Part shown: positions 16,278 through 24,539 of the stretch, one piece after another
How positions within the stretch are numbered: position 1 is the stretch's first letter
Layout of the letters: every line of letters starts with the position of its first letter
DNA from: Trinickia terrae
Lineage (GTDB): Bacteria; Pseudomonadota; Gammaproteobacteria; Burkholderiales; Burkholderiaceae
Assembly: GCF_005144415.1 (NCBI RefSeq)
Contig: NZ_SWJE01000019.1
Span: forward strand, 1-64,000
Length of the DNA stretch: 64,000 nucleotides
Direction: 5' to 3'
Translations under genes and position numbers: made by a program
Notes under the pieces: model-generated
What the model was told of the DNA's origin: nothing
The model's input: only the letters and a program-made list of their open reading frames with translations
The model's database searches: none

Positions 16278-17033
16278 TCAGTTATGCGCGATTGCGCAAG
16301 CGTGGTCGAGCAGCGGCTCGGCCGAACCGCTGCCGCCGTCGATATCGGTGCCGCTGTTGAGGATCAGCCAGCCGTCGTTTGCGGCCTGCGGGCCGGCGCC
16401 CGTCACGAGGATCGTCTGCATGGCCATTTCCGCGGCTCCCGAACGGTCGCGCGCGACAATGTCGAACGGATCGAAATCGAACGCGGGACTCGCGACCCGC
16501 ATGATCCGATAACGGCTGCCGCCGATCGTGTCCCAGGTCCATTGGCCCGGCGGGTCGCCGCGATGGTGCTCGAGCGCCGCGCTCGCTTCCGCGTGCATGC
16601 AGTCGATATGGATGTGCAGCTGCTCCTGGGAGCGCCGGTACTTCGAATTGACTTCGAGCCCGATCAGATTGTCGGGCAGCGGCTTCTTGATCGACGCCTC
16701 GACGAAACTGCGTGCGGTCCAGGCATCGGTCCAGTAATTGGGTGCGTCTGGGCCGAGCAGGAGCGGGCTTTCGATGCCCGTGACGCGGTCGGTCGGAATC
16801 AGCAGGTGCTGCGCGGCGCCGTTGCGGTCCTTGAGGAGCGCAAAGCGCTGCTTGAGATCGACGCTCGCGCACAGCCCCGTCTTGCTGGTGTCGCGCGCGG
16901 CGGGCACGCAATCGAAGTGGACGATGTCCCACAGCGCGTTCGGGTCGGCCGAGGCGATGGTCTCGCAGCCGGTGCTCGCCAGCGCGACGAGCAAGGCGGC
17001 GAGCACGGTCGAGAGGGGGGTGTTGGCGCGCAT
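16278..17033 (-). CDS. cdh: CDP-diacylglycerol diphosphatase
   Basis: A 251-residue HIT-like enzyme that hydrolyses CDP-diacylglycerol to phosphatidate and CMP. Family hallmarks are ALWDIVHFDCVPA near residue 33, FALLKDRNGAAQHLLIPT, TGIESPLLLGPDAPNYW and the catalytic histidine motif LHIHIDCMH. The N-terminus is a signal peptide ending in LASTGC, a good lipobox with Cys23 as the lipidated residue, so it is probably an inner- or outer-membrane lipoprotein facing the periplasm; the E. coli protein is instead membrane-anchored by its N-terminus. It lies 19 bp downstream of the ferritin-like gene on the same strand. Confidence 0.88.
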   Translation of the reverse strand: MRANTPLSTVLAALLVALASTGCETIASADPNALWDIVHFDCVPAARDTSKTGLCASVDLKQRFALLKDRNGAAQHLLIPTDRVTGIESPLLLGPDAPNYWTDAWTARSFVEASIKKPLPDNLIGLEVNSKYRRSQEQLHIHIDCMHAEASAALEHHRGDPPGQWTWDTIGGSRYRIMRVASPAFDFDPFDIVARDRSGAAEMAMQTILVTGAGPQAANDGWLILNSGTDIDGGSGSAEPLLDHACAIAHN

Positions 17034-17052
17034 GGGAGGTGGGATGTGCCGA

Positions 17053-17952
17053 TTACTTCTTCAGGAAGCGCAGCGCGAATTTCGCGAGGCGCGGAACGGT
17101 GGTCGGCCGCAGCAGCCGTTCGTCGTAGCCGCTCATGCGCCGGTCGTTCTCCGTAAGGCAAAGCTCGATCATCGCGCGCGGGCTCAGTTCCTCGCCGATG
17201 TTGCTCGCGCCCGTCGCGGCGAATTTGGCGTCGTGCATGACGCCGTCGGCATCGATGCCTCTGGCTATGCCGATCCGCTCCCAGATCAGGAACGCCCACA
17301 CCGTCAACGAGCGCACGAGGAACGCGGGGCGCCGCCACCACGGCAGGTTGCGCCGGTACCACGCGACCCAGTTCACGAAGAACAGGATGTGCCGCGCTTC
17401 TTCCTGGATGACGGGCTCGAAGGTCTCGACCAGCTCTTGCGGGAAATAGCCGGACTTCTGCGCGGAGCGGAAGAGGCCGAAGGCGAAGAAGCTGTCGATG
17501 CACTCGCTGTAGCCGGTGACCATCCACGCCCGCACGGCGTTCTTGGGCACAGGATACTCGGGTTCCGGAGCGAGCTTGATGCCGTACGCTTCGACGAGCT
17601 TCGACAGCACGGCCTTGTGGCGCGCTTCCTCCGCGCCGTCCATGTCGAGCGCCTGGCGCAGCAGCGCGTCTCGAACCGTCGAGGCGAAGGCCGCGACACG
17701 GATCGACGCGCGGCCTTCCGTCTGCACGGCGATGTCCCAGATCGGCAGGGAGGTGATGCGATGGAGTTCGCCGGGTGCAAGCGGCGGCCAATCGATGACG
17801 GCGGGCTTGTACGGGTTGTGCGTTTCGAGCAGCATGCGGCAGAACATTTGCTTATGCTCGTCGGAACCGATTCGCACGGGCGTGCGGCCGGGGTAGTTCC
17901 AATGGCGCATTGCGTGATCTGCCGCTGCATGTTGTTGCAGCGTTTCGGACAT
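17053..17952 (-). CDS. Ferritin-like di-iron domain protein
   Basis: A 299-residue soluble helical protein with paired carboxylate/histidine motifs typical of ferritin-like di-iron carboxylate proteins: EEARHKAVL (near residue 107), YSECIDSFFAFG (near 148) and EEARHILFF (near 185). The last part has a hydrophobic helix around FLVRSLTVWAFLIWERIG. These spaced E and EARH elements could bind two metals, as in oxygenases or desaturase-like enzymes. No signal peptide is seen. It is the upstream gene of a pair with the CDP-diacylglycerol pyrophosphatase gene, so a role in membrane lipid modification is conceivable but unproven. Confidence 0.72.
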   Translation of the reverse strand: MSETLQQHAAADHAMRHWNYPGRTPVRIGSDEHKQMFCRMLLETHNPYKPAVIDWPPLAPGELHRITSLPIWDIAVQTEGRASIRVAAFASTVRDALLRQALDMDGAEEARHKAVLSKLVEAYGIKLAPEPEYPVPKNAVRAWMVTGYSECIDSFFAFGLFRSAQKSGYFPQELVETFEPVIQEEARHILFFVNWVAWYRRNLPWWRRPAFLVRSLTVWAFLIWERIGIARGIDADGVMHDAKFAATGASNIGEELSPRAMIELCLTENDRRMSGYDERLLRPTTVPRLAKFALRFLKK

Positions 17953-18121
17953 AGCGTTCGCTTATGTAGGGCAGGAGCAAGGTGCGGCAATTTTGGCACA
18001 CTTGGCGCTGCACTGCAGCGAACCCGGCAGTTCATGCGCGGCGCATAGGCGCGCGCCACATTCGGGAGGGCGAGCATCGCCCTTCGCGTGAAGCAGGAAA
18101 GGCGTCAGTTACGGTGTCGAT

Positions 18122-18151
18122 CCGGAGTTAGCGCTTTAGCGCTTACTCCGG
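18122..18151. repeat. 30-bp palindrome, dispersed REP-like family, copy 1
   Basis: Arms CCGGAGTTAGCGC and GCGCTTACTCCGG around a TTTA loop, with one mismatch. The core AGCGCTTTAGCGCT recurs, as its reverse complement, at 39197-39226 and 39241-39274. This copy overlaps the stop codon (18136-18138) of the small minus-strand gene, so it may act as a 3' stabiliser or terminator for that gene. Confidence 0.8.
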
Positions 18152-18369
18152 TCCCATACAAAGTTGTCGATCCACATCCGCCCCCAGCGGAATGCATAGG
18201 CGAGGGCGTGCTCCTCGTCGAAGAAATAGTCGAGCGCGTCGAACGAGTAGGCGCGGTGCTGCGCGGCGCTCGCATTCTCGATCGTGATGCCGGCGGCGAA
18301 CAGGCCGTTCGGGAGGCGCTGCGCGACCGGGGCGACTTCGTAGCCTTTGTAGTGGACAGGTCGGGTCAT
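18136..18369 (-). CDS. Small conserved hypothetical protein (77 aa)
   Basis: A 77-residue acidic/aromatic protein starting TRPVHYKGYEVAPVAQRL after Met. It contains an alternating pattern suggesting a small beta-sheet domain followed by helices (DYFFDEEHALAYAFRWGRMW). I recall similar 75-85-residue proteins in Burkholderiaceae, sometimes named after CV_2116, but cannot confirm the family here. The ATG at 18367-18369 is preferred; the frame stays open to 18432 but the extension looks unlike the family. Its TAA stop lies inside the loop of a 30-bp palindrome. Function unknown. Confidence 0.6.
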   Translation of the reverse strand: MTRPVHYKGYEVAPVAQRLPNGLFAAGITIENASAAQHRAYSFDALDYFFDEEHALAYAFRWGRMWIDNFVWDRSKR

Positions 18370-18565
18370 GGCGTTGGCGAGTGAGCTTGGACAGGCTTCA
18401 GCGTAGGCGCCGCCGCGTGCGGCGTGAACCAATCTTTCGTCGCAAGCTAATCACGGGTGCACTGAAATGCAGCGCGGCGCGCGCGCACTGTCACGCCACG
18501 GAAAACTAGCTCGGCAAGAATCCCCTGGCCTGTTTTCCCACTCGACCTGAGACGAGAGCGCCACC

Positions 18566-20251
18566 ATGTCAAAGAAGAACTCGCCGGAGGCCAAGCCGGC
18601 CGATCCGGCCGCCGCCGTATCGCGCCGCGGTTTTCTCAAGTTCGCCGGGGTGTCCGGCCTGGCCGCCACCGCAAGCGGGCTTGCCACGATGGGCAAGGCA
18701 GCGGCAGCCGCCCCGGATGGCACGCCCGAGCAGATCCACCTGACTTGGGGCCGTGATCCCGCGAGCGAGGTCGTGATCTCGTGGGCCTCGCTCGCGGCGG
18801 CGGTCAACCCGCGCGTGAGCTTCGGCAGCGCGGGCGGGTCCGTCAGCACGGTCCACGGCGTGCAGCGCATCTATACCGACGGTCTGAACGGCGAGACGGT
18901 GTTCACCCATCACGCGCGGCTCTCCGGCCTGAAGCCGGGCACCGCCTACGAGTACCGGATCACCGCCGACAACGACAGCAACGCGGCCACGCCGTTCAAC
19001 GCCGTTTTCAATACAGCGCCGCGCGGTCGCGCGCCGTTTCGCTGGACCAGCTACGGCGACCTTGCCACGCCCAACACGCAGTGGGTGCTGTCCTATCCGC
19101 AAAGCCGCTTCGCGGTGCAGACGGTGGAGCGCTTCGAGCCGCTCTTCCACTTGCTGAACGGCGACCTCTGCTACGCGAACCTGAATCCGGGGCACCAGCC
19201 CAGCGTCTGGCGCGATTTCGGCAACAACGTGCAGACCTCGGCGGCCAATCGTCCGTGGATGCCTTGCCCGGGCAATCACGAGGTCGAGTTCAACAACGGC
19301 GAGCAGGGGCTGACGTCCTATCTCACGCGCTATACGCTGCCCGACAACGGCACGCCGTTTCCGGGCCGCTGGTACAGCTTCCGCGTGAGCTCGGTGCTGT
19401 TCGTCTCGCTCGACGCCGACGACGTCGTGTATCAGGACGCCGCCGCCTTCGTGGCCGGCCCGCAGCCGTTGGTGCCCGCGCCGAGCACCGGCAACCCGCC
19501 GGTCGAGCCGGGCACCTCGTTCTATATCCGCGGCTACAGCAATGGCGAGCAGACGCGCTGGCTCGAAGAGACGCTGCGCCATGCCTCGCAGGACCATGAA
19601 ATCGACTGGATCGTCGTGCAGATGCACCAGGACGCGCTGACGTCCTCGAAGACCGGCAACGGCTCGGACAAGGGCATTCGCGAAGCCTGGCTGCCGCTTT
19701 TCGACCGCTACGGCGTCGATCTCGTGCTGTGCGGCCACGACCACGACTATGAGCGCAGCTATCCGGTGCGCGGCTGCAACCACCATGCGGGGGTCGATGC
19801 CAAGACGGGGGAGCCCGTCGACACGCTCCAGCCGCGCCCGATCGTCACCTCGGACCCCGCCGATGCGACGTTCGACACGCGCCACGGCACGATCCATCTG
19901 ATCCTGGGCGGCGGCGGCACCAGCGCGCCGCTCGACGTCTACGGCGAGGATACGGCGACGAACCTGCCGCAAGCGAAGGTCTTCACCAAGCCGAACCGCC
20001 CCGTGCCTGGCGCGACGCCGGGCACGTTCGTGCGCAATCCCGCGGATGCGCTGGAAGACGCGATCTATTCGGCGCGGCGCGACACCGGCACGGGCTACGG
20101 GCTCGCGGTGTTCGACCACGACCCGGGCGCGCCCGGCGGCAAGACCACGATCACGATGCGCTACTACCATGCGCCGGGCGCGGACCATACGCCGACCACG
20201 GACTACGAGCTCTTCGAGACCATCGTGCTTGCCAAGGAGCGGCGCGGCTGA
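18566..20251 (+). CDS. Tat-exported purple acid phosphatase-like metallophosphoesterase
   Basis: A 561-residue exported phosphatase. The N-terminus carries a twin-arginine signal (SRRGFLKFAG, then a hydrophobic stretch ending near AAAA at about residue 48). An FN3-like purple acid phosphatase N-terminal domain (QIHLTWGRDPASEVVISW) spans about 55-155. The calcineurin-like catalytic domain follows, with HLLNGDLCYANLN, PCPGNHEVEF, WIVVQMHQDAL and LCGHDHDYERSYP. These carry the usual dimetal ligands, although the first block has NGDLCYAN rather than the standard GDLSY/GDxxY form. Expected role: periplasmic or secreted hydrolysis of phosphomonoesters. No Pho-box was recognised upstream. Confidence 0.87.
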   Translation: MSKKNSPEAKPADPAAAVSRRGFLKFAGVSGLAATASGLATMGKAAAAAPDGTPEQIHLTWGRDPASEVVISWASLAAAVNPRVSFGSAGGSVSTVHGVQRIYTDGLNGETVFTHHARLSGLKPGTAYEYRITADNDSNAATPFNAVFNTAPRGRAPFRWTSYGDLATPNTQWVLSYPQSRFAVQTVERFEPLFHLLNGDLCYANLNPGHQPSVWRDFGNNVQTSAANRPWMPCPGNHEVEFNNGEQGLTSYLTRYTLPDNGTPFPGRWYSFRVSSVLFVSLDADDVVYQDAAAFVAGPQPLVPAPSTGNPPVEPGTSFYIRGYSNGEQTRWLEETLRHASQDHEIDWIVVQMHQDALTSSKTGNGSDKGIREAWLPLFDRYGVDLVLCGHDHDYERSYPVRGCNHHAGVDAKTGEPVDTLQPRPIVTSDPADATFDTRHGTIHLILGGGGTSAPLDVYGEDTATNLPQAKVFTKPNRPVPGATPGTFVRNPADALEDAIYSARRDTGTGYGLAVFDHDPGAPGGKTTITMRYYHAPGADHTPTTDYELFETIVLAKERRG

Positions 20252-20262
20252 GCCGCGCCGCT

Positions 20263-21162
20263 TCACTGCGCCGTCTGCTGGCGCTGGTACTCGTGGTTCT
20301 TCATCTGCAGATAGTCCTGCCGGTCCACCTCGTGCAGCTGCTGTGGATATTGCTCGGTGGCGTCGAACCAGGCCGTCAGACGCTGCGCGAGGCGCTGCTC
20401 GGGCGGGCTCGCCAGCGAGCCGAGATAGGCGTCGATCGCAAGGTAGTAGCGCATCGTGTTGCGCTCCACGAGGCCGCGTACGCCGCCGATGTACTGCGCC
20501 TGCCCCGTGGACGGATCGCGGTTCGAGGTGAAGCCGACCTTGTCGGCGCCCAGGGTCGCCAGATAGGTCTTCATCGCGAGCCTGCCGGTCATGCCGTAGC
20601 CGTACGCATAGGTCAGGTGCAGGAACGTGCGATTGCCGGCGATCGGCGCCGCCTCGAGCACGATGCGGTAGTCTTTCGTGCCCATCGGGCCGCTGTCCGC
20701 GCTCAGCTCCACCTTGAAGTAGTCCGGCGTGCTGACGGCCGGACGGTAGTCGAATTGCAGGCGATAGGTGGACGACAGCGCTTCTTCGACCTTCCGGCCC
20801 AGGTTCACCGTCAGCACGCTGCCGTTGCCGCCGGCCGCCGCATGGCAATACTTGATGTTCAGGTGCAGGATCAGGACGTCGCACCAGTTGTCGGGGCCGT
20901 GCGCCGGATCGTCGAGCGCGCCTTCGACGGTCGCGAATGGATGGTCCATCACCGCGTAGATATCGCCCTTGAGCCTCGACGGCGACTCCTCGGAGACGAG
21001 GTATAGGGGACGCTGGAACGGGTTGTGGGCGAGTTGCTGCGTGAGGCTCTGGTACTTGTCGCGCAGGGCTTGGGCGTCGTCGTCGGCTGCGTGCGCGGCG
21101 AAGACGCAGCAGCCCAGGCACCACGCGATCGCGATGGCCAGGACAGCCCGGGCGGATTTCAT
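20263..21162 (-). CDS. Exported protein of unknown function (299 aa)
   Basis: The N-terminus is a signal peptide (MKSARAVLAIAIAWCLGCC, then VFAAHAAD), with the likely cleavage after AHA; the internal LGCC could instead be a lipobox. The mature part has no domain I recognise. It contains LYLVSEESPSRLKGDIYA, CDVLILHLNIKYC and a long beta-rich middle with YAYGYGMTGRLAMKTYLATLG, which resembles lipid-binding (START-like or Bet v 1-like) periplasmic folds by appearance only. It is convergent with the purple acid phosphatase gene and separated from nudK by 9 bp, so it may share the nudK transcript. Confidence 0.7.
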   Translation of the reverse strand: MKSARAVLAIAIAWCLGCCVFAAHAADDDAQALRDKYQSLTQQLAHNPFQRPLYLVSEESPSRLKGDIYAVMDHPFATVEGALDDPAHGPDNWCDVLILHLNIKYCHAAAGGNGSVLTVNLGRKVEEALSSTYRLQFDYRPAVSTPDYFKVELSADSGPMGTKDYRIVLEAAPIAGNRTFLHLTYAYGYGMTGRLAMKTYLATLGADKVGFTSNRDPSTGQAQYIGGVRGLVERNTMRYYLAIDAYLGSLASPPEQRLAQRLTAWFDATEQYPQQLHEVDRQDYLQMKNHEYQRQQTAQ

Positions 21163-21171
21163 CGCGCGCCT

Positions 21172-21777
21172 CTACCGGGCCGCCGCGGGCCGACCGGACA
21201 ACCGCCGCAACGCCGCATGCTGCAGCAGCATGATCGTCTTGCCGTCGCAGATCTCGCCCGCGCGGACTCTCGCGAGCGCGTCGTCGAGCGCCAGCTCGAT
21301 GACCTCGATATCCTCGCCTTCCGCTTCGACCCCGCCGCCTGAGCCGATCTTCGAAGCCGAGTCGTACTCGGCGATGAAGAAATACAGCTTCTCCGTGACC
21401 GAGCCCGGGCTCATGAACGCCTCGAAGACTTTCTCCACGTGCTGCACGCGATAGCCCGTCTCCTCCTCGACCTCGGCGCGGATGCGCGCTTCCGGAGACG
21501 CGTTGTCGAGCAGGCCGCCGGGCGCTTCGATCAGCATGCCGTCGTGGCCGTTGACGAAAGCGGGGAAGCGGAATTGCCGCGTCAGCACGACGGTGTCGCG
21601 CCGGCGGTCGTGCAAGAGGACGGTGGCGCCGTTACCGCGATCGTAGGTCTCGCGCGATAGCCGCTGCCAGACGTTGTCGCGGCGCTGGAAGTCGAAGGTC
21701 GTTTTCTTCAGGACGTACCAATCGTCGGAAAGCACCTCGATGTCCACGATGCGGACGCGATCTGCGGTCGGCTTCAT
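21172..21777 (-). CDS. nudK: Nudix hydrolase, NudK-like (GDP-mannose/ADP-sugar pyrophosphatase)
   Basis: A 201-residue Nudix protein. It closely follows the E. coli NudK pattern: YDRGNGATVLLHDRRRDTVV, FVNGHDGMLIEAPGGLLDN, MSPGSVTEKLYFFIAEY and GEDIEVIELALDDAL. Within the Nudix box the metal-binding E-x-x-EE core is retained, while the first consensus Glu and the Arg before the core appear to be Ala. The true start is the ATG at 21775-21777 with GGGAGAG upstream; the longer open frame is antisense of the next gene. It is divergent from a DeoR regulator with operator-like repeats between them, so DeoR control is possible. Substrate preference between GDP-mannose and ADP-ribose cannot be fixed from sequence. 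Confidence 0.85.
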   Translation of the reverse strand: MKPTADRVRIVDIEVLSDDWYVLKKTTFDFQRRDNVWQRLSRETYDRGNGATVLLHDRRRDTVVLTRQFRFPAFVNGHDGMLIEAPGGLLDNASPEARIRAEVEEETGYRVQHVEKVFEAFMSPGSVTEKLYFFIAEYDSASKIGSGGGVEAEGEDIEVIELALDDALARVRAGEICDGKTIMLLQHAALRRLSGRPAAAR

Positions 21778-21814
21778 GCGTCTCTCCCGTTGCGATGGCA
21801 TGGGCTCGATGATG

Positions 21815-21864
21815 TCGTGCAAATTCGTGCAAAAACAAGATTTTTCGTGCAGGCATTTTCGTGC
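21815..21864. promoter_or_regulatory. Cluster of four direct TCGTGC repeats (candidate DeoR operators)
   Basis: TCGTGC occurs at 21815, 21825, 21845 and 21859, mostly within the longer word TTCGTGCA. The spacing of the first three is 10 and 20 bp, about one and two helical turns. They fill the divergent gap between nudK and the DeoR regulator. Direct repeats in helical phase fit multimeric binding by DeoR-family repressors. Confidence 0.62.
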
Positions 21865-21885
21865 GGCACATCCATCCGGATTCCC

Positions 21886-22641
21886 ATGCTGACCACTCAA
21901 AGAAAAAGCGAGATCCTTGCCATCCTCAAGCGCGACGGGCAGGTGCTCGCCAAAGCGCTGAGCGAATCGTTCGACGTCTCCGAGGACACGGTCCGTCGCG
22001 ACCTGCGCGAGCTCGCGAGCGAAGGCCTGCTGCAGCGCGTGCATGGCGGGGCGCTGCCCGCGTCGCCCGCCACGGCGGATTTCGCGCATCGGCGGCCGAT
22101 CGAGTCGGCGACCAAGCGCGCCGTCGCGAAGGCGGCCGCCGGCATGATCGGCCGCGGGCAGGTCGTGATCGTCGACGGCGGCACCACGGCGGTGGAGCTC
22201 GTGCGGCAGCTGCCGCGCGAGCTGACGGCGACGGTGGTCACGCATAGCCCGAACGTCGCGGTGGAGCTCGTCGACCATCCCGGCATCGAGGTGATCGTGA
22301 TCGGCGGGCGGCTCTTCAAGCATTCGATCGTGACGGTCGGCGCGGCCGCGATCGAGGCGCTTTCGCACATTCGCGCCGATGTGTACTTCATGGGCGTGAC
22401 CGGCGTGCATCCGACGGCGGGCCTGAGCACCGGCGATCTCGAGGAAGCGTACATGAAGCGCGCGCTGGCGGCGCACGCGGCGGAGACGGTCGTGCTGGCT
22501 TCGGCGGACAAGCTCAACGCGGCGTCGCAGTACCGGATCGGGGAGATCTCGCTGGCGAGTGCGATCGTCGTCGAGAAGTCGACGGATGCCGCGCTGACCG
22601 AGCCGCTGGAGGCGGTGGGGGTGACGGTGGTCAGGGCGTGA
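21886..22641 (+). CDS. DeoR/GlpR-family transcriptional repressor
   Basis: A 251-residue regulator with an N-terminal DeoR helix-turn-helix (QRKSEILAILKRDGQV to DTVRRDLRELASEGLLQRVH, residues about 5-55) and a C-terminal sugar-phosphate-sensing domain of the ribose-5-phosphate isomerase-like fold (IVDGGTTAVELVRQLP, VIGGRLFKHS, FMGVTGVHPTAGLST, ADKLNAASQYRIG). Members usually sense phosphorylated sugars. No sugar-uptake or kinase gene is adjacent; the only divergent partner is nudK, 108 bp away, with four TCGTGC repeats in between. It probably controls nudK or itself, with other targets elsewhere. Confidence 0.88.
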   Translation: MLTTQRKSEILAILKRDGQVLAKALSESFDVSEDTVRRDLRELASEGLLQRVHGGALPASPATADFAHRRPIESATKRAVAKAAAGMIGRGQVVIVDGGTTAVELVRQLPRELTATVVTHSPNVAVELVDHPGIEVIVIGGRLFKHSIVTVGAAAIEALSHIRADVYFMGVTGVHPTAGLSTGDLEEAYMKRALAAHAAETVVLASADKLNAASQYRIGEISLASAIVVEKSTDAALTEPLEAVGVTVVRA

Positions 22642-22716
22642 GGTTAAAGAAATGAACTGGTGAACGGGTTTGCCGGTGCGGGATGTTGCCTTGTCACCAT
22701 CTGCGATGGGACGCAG

Positions 22717-22744
22717 AAAAAACACAGCGCCGCGAAGGGCGCTG
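22717..22744 (-). terminator. Rho-independent terminator of the FKBP gene
   Basis: Read on the minus strand: a 7-bp stem CAGCGCC/GGCGCTG with a 6-nt loop, followed by TG and a run of six T. It lies 52 bp after the stop of the FKBP gene. Confidence 0.8.
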
Positions 22745-22796
22745 CGCTAGGAACTCACTTGTAGCTTGTAGCGAAGTTGCCTGCTTGCTTCGCCCG

Positions 22797-23201
22797 TTAC
22801 TTGACGATGGCGAGCAATTCGACTTCGAACGTCAGATCGCTGTTTGGCGGAATGGCGCCGACGCCTCGCGAACCATACGCCGTCGCGGCCGGACAGGTCA
22901 GCTTCGCCTTTTCGCCGACCTTCATCGTCGCGACGCCTTGCGTCCAGCATGGAATCACGCGGCCGAGCGGAAACTCCGCCGGGCCGCCATGCTTGGCCGA
23001 GCTGTCGAACTCGGTGCCGTTCGCGAGCGTGCCGCGGTAGTTGACGCGCACGACGTCAGCGGTCGTGGGTTGAGGGCCGCTTCCCTGCGTCAGGTGTTCG
23101 ACGACGACGCCCGAAGGCAGCTTTTCGGTCGATGCGGCACTGGCGGTGACAGCCACCGACGCGAGCGCGGCTGCGGCGAGCAGGGCAACAACAGATTTCA
23201 T
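22797..23201 (-). CDS. FKBP-type peptidyl-prolyl cis-trans isomerase, exported
   Basis: A 134-residue protein with a cleavable signal peptide (about residues 1-23, ending in ASA) followed by a single FKBP domain. The active-site pocket residues appear in VRVNYRGTLANGTEFDSS, FPLGRVIPCWTQGVATMKVG and IPPNSDLTFEVELL. It should catalyse prolyl isomerisation in the periplasm and may assist folding of envelope proteins. It differs from FkpA-like chaperones in lacking an N-terminal dimerisation domain. It is monocistronic, with a clear terminator downstream. Confidence 0.9.
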   Translation of the reverse strand: MKSVVALLAAAALASVAVTASAASTEKLPSGVVVEHLTQGSGPQPTTADVVRVNYRGTLANGTEFDSSAKHGGPAEFPLGRVIPCWTQGVATMKVGEKAKLTCPAATAYGSRGVGAIPPNSDLTFEVELLAIVK

Positions 23202-23393
23202 GCGAATCTCCTTGGTTGAAAAGCGACCGTCATTCTAGCGCTGCAAGCTCGGGCACAAGCGTTCCGCCTTGACCGCGTTTCCTTCGTTGGCGAGGCTCGC
23301 CTAGGGGGCACCCATGCGTGTTGGCACGGCGCATCCACCGGTTTAATCTCGCGCGAACCGCCCCCGATTCCACCTGCGCCAACTGGAGCCCCC

Positions 23394-23783
23394 GTGACCC
23401 CCGAACTGACGATCCTCGCCTGGACGCTGGTGCTCGCCCTCGTTCAAGTGCTGCTTCCCGCGCTGCTTCGCAACCACGAAACCGGCATCCGCTACAACAC
23501 CGGCCCGCGCGACGGCCCCGGCGCCCCGGTCGGCAAGATCACCGGACGGCTGCAACGCGCGCAGTGCAACCTGTTCGAGACGCTGCCCGTGTTCGCCGCC
23601 GCCATCCTGATTGCACACATCGCCGGCCGCGAGAGCGCGCTCACGCAAGCGGGCGCATGGCTCTACCTGATCGCGCGGATCATCTACATCCCGCTCTACG
23701 CAGCGGGAATTCCATACCTCCGCTCAGGCGTCTGGGCCGTGTCGCTCGTCGGCATCGTGCTCGTGCTGAGCGCACTCGTCTAA
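23394..23783 (+). CDS. MAPEG-family membrane protein
   Basis: A 129-residue integral membrane protein with four predicted helices: LTILAWTLVLALVQVLLPAL, FETLPVFAAAILIAHIA, GAWLYLIARIIYIPLYAAG and VWAVSLVGIVLVLSALV. The conserved RAQCNLFETLP and ARIIYIPLYAAGIP segments match MAPEG proteins (membrane-associated eicosanoid/glutathione metabolism). The start is GTG at 23394, which yields the usual length. Bacterial members may conjugate glutathione, but activity is untested for this type. It lies 35 bp before the carboxylesterase gene. Confidence 0.85.
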   Translation: MTPELTILAWTLVLALVQVLLPALLRNHETGIRYNTGPRDGPGAPVGKITGRLQRAQCNLFETLPVFAAAILIAHIAGRESALTQAGAWLYLIARIIYIPLYAAGIPYLRSGVWAVSLVGIVLVLSALV

Positions 23784-23818
23784 ACTGACGCTCCATCGAA
23801 ATCCCGGAGCCGCACGCC

Positions 23819-24490
23819 ATGACCGACCAGCCCTCGACCATCGAGATCGAAACCGCGCCGAATCCCGCCTACGCCGTGATCCTGATGCACGGCCTCGGCG
23901 CCGACGCCAACGATTTCGTCCCGCTCGTGCCCGAGCTGCGCGTTGCCGGCGCGCCCGGCGTGCGCTTCGTGTTCCCGAACGCGCCCGAGATCGCCGTCAC
24001 CGCGAACGGCGGCTACGTGATGCGCGCGTGGTACGACATCGCGTCGTTCGACGGCGTCAACCGGCGTGTCGACGAAGCGGGCATCGAGGCGTCCTGCGCG
24101 ACCGTGCGCGCGCTGATCGCCGAGCAGAACCGGCGCGGCATTCCCACTTCGAAGATCTTTCTCGCCGGCTTTTCGCAGGGCGGGGCGATGACCTACGCGG
24201 CGGGGCTCACGCATCCGGAAGCGCTCGCCGGCCTGATCGTCCTGTCGGGATACGTGCCGGCGCCGGGCTTCATCGACAGCCGCTTCGAGGCGGCCAATCG
24301 CGACACGCCGATCTTTGCCGCGCACGGCACGCAAGACGACGTGCTGCCGATCCAGCTGGGCGAAGCCGCGCGCGATTTCGCGCTCGCCAAGGGCTGCAAG
24401 GTGGCGTGGCACGCGTACCCGATGCCGCATTCGGTGTGCCTCGAGGAAGTCGAGGCGCTGCGCACGTGGTTGGACGAGCGCCTCGAGTAG
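23819..24490 (+). CDS. Carboxylesterase/phospholipase family alpha/beta hydrolase
   Basis: A 223-residue cytosolic esterase of the phospholipase/carboxylesterase family (Pseudomonas EstB/AroD-like). The opening VILMHGLGADANDFVPLVPEL, the nucleophile motif LAGFSQGGAM, the aspartate in FAAHGTQDDVLPI and the histidine in AYPMPHSVCLEE make a complete catalytic triad in the right order. The family hydrolyses short-chain esters or acyl-thioesters on proteins. It is probably co-transcribed with the MAPEG gene, and a strong terminator follows. Confidence 0.9.
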   Translation: MTDQPSTIEIETAPNPAYAVILMHGLGADANDFVPLVPELRVAGAPGVRFVFPNAPEIAVTANGGYVMRAWYDIASFDGVNRRVDEAGIEASCATVRALIAEQNRRGIPTSKIFLAGFSQGGAMTYAAGLTHPEALAGLIVLSGYVPAPGFIDSRFEAANRDTPIFAAHGTQDDVLPIQLGEAARDFALAKGCKVAWHAYPMPHSVCLEEVEALRTWLDERLE

Positions 24491-24539
24491 TACCCGCCAG
24501 AAGCCTGCTTTCGGCGGGCTCTTCGCGGAAAAACAAAAA

